Below are positions 32,880 to 33,436 of a stretch of DNA of 33,436 bases, one piece after another. Below the pieces are notes generated by a model. That model searched no databases. It was given only the letters and a program-made list of their open reading frames with translations, and was not told the DNA's origin. This stretch comes from Nitrosotalea sp. (GTDB taxonomy: Archaea; Halobacteriota; Syntropharchaeia; Alkanophagales; Methanospirareceae), in contig DYFG01000006.1 of the NCBI GenBank assembly GCA_020725315.1, positions 1 through 33,436 of the forward strand, given 5' to 3'. Every line of letters starts with the position of its first letter. The first letter of the stretch is position 1. Both the position numbers and the translations under genes were made by a program.

Positions 32880-32981
32880 ATGATAGATACGCTACACATT
32901 GATTATTTTTACAACGGGAATTATCCGGAGGATTATGAAGAGGAGTTTGAGAAGTGGCATAAAAGGTGGAGGAGTTTGTAA
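32880..32981 (+). CDS. 33-residue open frame, uncertain
   Basis: MIDTLHIDYFYNGNYPEDYEEEFEKWHKRWRSL starts one base after the flippase-fragment stop and ends with TAA. Its aromatic and acidic composition does not match a membrane helix, so it is not flippase sequence. It could be the tail of another lost gene that now separates the two flippase pieces. I do not recognise it. Confidence 0.3.
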   Translation: MIDTLHIDYFYNGNYPEDYEEEFEKWHKRWRSL

Positions 32982-33057
32982 GAAAGATGGAAGAGGAGAA
33001 AAGTAAGTAAGGCTTGTAAATAGCGATACGATATTAATTGGGGTAGGAGAGATTCTA

Positions 33058-33195
33058 ATGGCTTGGATTATTTATTTTGTAAAGCAAAGCATTTTGACTA
33101 AAGTTTTCTTAAAAGTTTATTTGAAGATTTTAACTGCGGGAGCTGTTTATTTGTCTGTTTTAACACTAACAAGAGGGATGGGAGAGAGGATTTGA
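33058..33195 (+). pseudogene. Detached C-terminal end of the flippase
   Basis: A 45-codon frame ends KVFLKVYLKILTAGAVYLSVLTLTRG, followed by MGERI. The hydrophobic helix and the G-A-V-x-Y-x-x-V-L-x-L-T-x-G pattern are like the last membrane helix and tail of MOP flippases in this type of cluster. It probably completes the gene whose body ends at 32878, from which it is separated by about 180 bp. Confidence 0.45.
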
Positions 33196-33280
33196 GGTAT
33201 TTAAGTGCGATTGTTGGTTAGCAGGAAAGGTTGATAAGAGCATATAACCTAATGAATAGCAAGCTACAGAGAAGTGGTAA

Positions 33281-33388
33281 GTGAAGCACATCGTATGTGG
33301 CGACCTTGAAGCTGAGAGGGTCTTGTTGATCACAGCCTATGAACCAAGTCCTGAGGAATGGGAAGAAGATTGGAAAACTAGGAGGTGA
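33281..33388 (+). pseudogene. C-terminal piece of a DUF4258-like protein
   Basis: From a GTG at 33281, 35 codons give VKHIVCGDLEAERVLLITAYEPSPEEWEEDWKTRR before TGA at 33386. The ending ITAYEPSPEEWEEDWKTRR is the family's typical finish (V-x-x-Y-x-P-x-x-E-x-W-x-x-x-x-K-x-R). DUF4258 proteins are RelE-like toxin candidates often followed by a YgiT zinc-finger antitoxin, exactly as here. The N-terminal half is not in frame upstream, so this copy looks broken. Confidence 0.5.
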
Positions 33389-33392
33389 TATT

Positions 33393-33436
33393 ATGAGAGG
33401 GGGGAGATGCTATTTTTGTAAAGGAAAAATGTTGGA
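33393..33436 (+). CDS. YgiT-type zinc-finger protein, cut by the window end
   Basis: ATG 33393 (MRGGRCYFCKGKML…) has the first C-x2-C of a YgiT-type zinc finger. A strong GGAGGTGAT site lies a few bases before it, overlapping the stop of the DUF4258-like piece, so the two would be translated together. Only 14 codons are visible. Confidence 0.6.
   Translation, partial: MRGGRCYFCKGKML

Overview
The window is archaeal. It carries TFB, AglB, ABCE1/RLI, ribosomal protein P1/L12, an archaeal PheT, a PAC2-family protein, archaeal-type TATA boxes and several apparently leaderless starts. A methanogenesis marker protein 3 (mmp3) gene, an F420-hydrogenase/dehydrogenase beta-type protein and a B12-dependent ribonucleotide reductase point to a strictly anaerobic euryarchaeon with methyl-coenzyme M reductase metabolism: a methanogen, or an ANME-1/alkane-oxidising relative. 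The lineage is an inference from gene content; no rRNA is present to settle it.

Layout. 1-2240 is an accessory patch: a 139-bp inverted repeat pair (22-160 and 1484-1622) encloses a hicBA toxin-antitoxin pair, followed by a decayed TPP-enzyme pseudogene. 2244-9600 is mixed housekeeping and debris: an FrhB-like iron-sulfur protein with an internal 66-bp duplication, an AlkA remnant, RLI, an inositol-monophosphatase-type enzyme, tRNA-Glu, P1/L12, tRNA-Arg, an internally deleted TnpB element, an agmatinase-type ureohydrolase and a small membrane protein bracketed by a 16-bp direct repeat. 9581-13733 holds the minus-strand unit nadX - small protein - pheT, divergent from nadC, then a small heat-shock protein and a PAC2 protein. 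14583-18232 is the mmp3-nrdJ pair, whose coding frames overlap by 4 bp. 18379-23915 is secD, glmS, a GlmU-like nucleotidyltransferase and a sugar-nucleotide epimerase. 23916-25800 is an AT-rich patch of broken genes (CapA, MetW-like, transposase N-terminus) plus one intact zinc-finger protein. 25838-31823 contains a dolichol-phosphate-type glycosyltransferase, tfb and a very long aglB. The window ends in a broken flippase and the edge of a second toxin-antitoxin-like pair.

Functional themes. GlmS, the GlmU-like enzyme and the epimerase can make UDP-GlcNAc and its C4/C2 epimers. The glycosyltransferase, AglB and the broken flippase fit the same surface N-glycosylation and polysaccharide theme. 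NadX and NadC are the first and last steps of de novo NAD synthesis around a shared promoter region. MMP3 is linked to methyl-coenzyme M reductase maturation.

The most unusual signal is a family of hairpin repeats. Its two modules are GGGC-(AGA/TCT)-GCCC with outer stem bases that change together, and AGCCC-TGTAA-GGGCT. It occurs at five or more places: as the 139-bp inverted repeats, between tRNA-Glu and the P1 gene, at the 3' end of the epimerase gene where it supplies the last codons, and twice in frame inside the RLI gene where it is translated. This resembles the Rickettsia palindromic elements. A second unusual feature is a C2H2-type zinc finger inside a predicted cytoplasmic loop of AglB.
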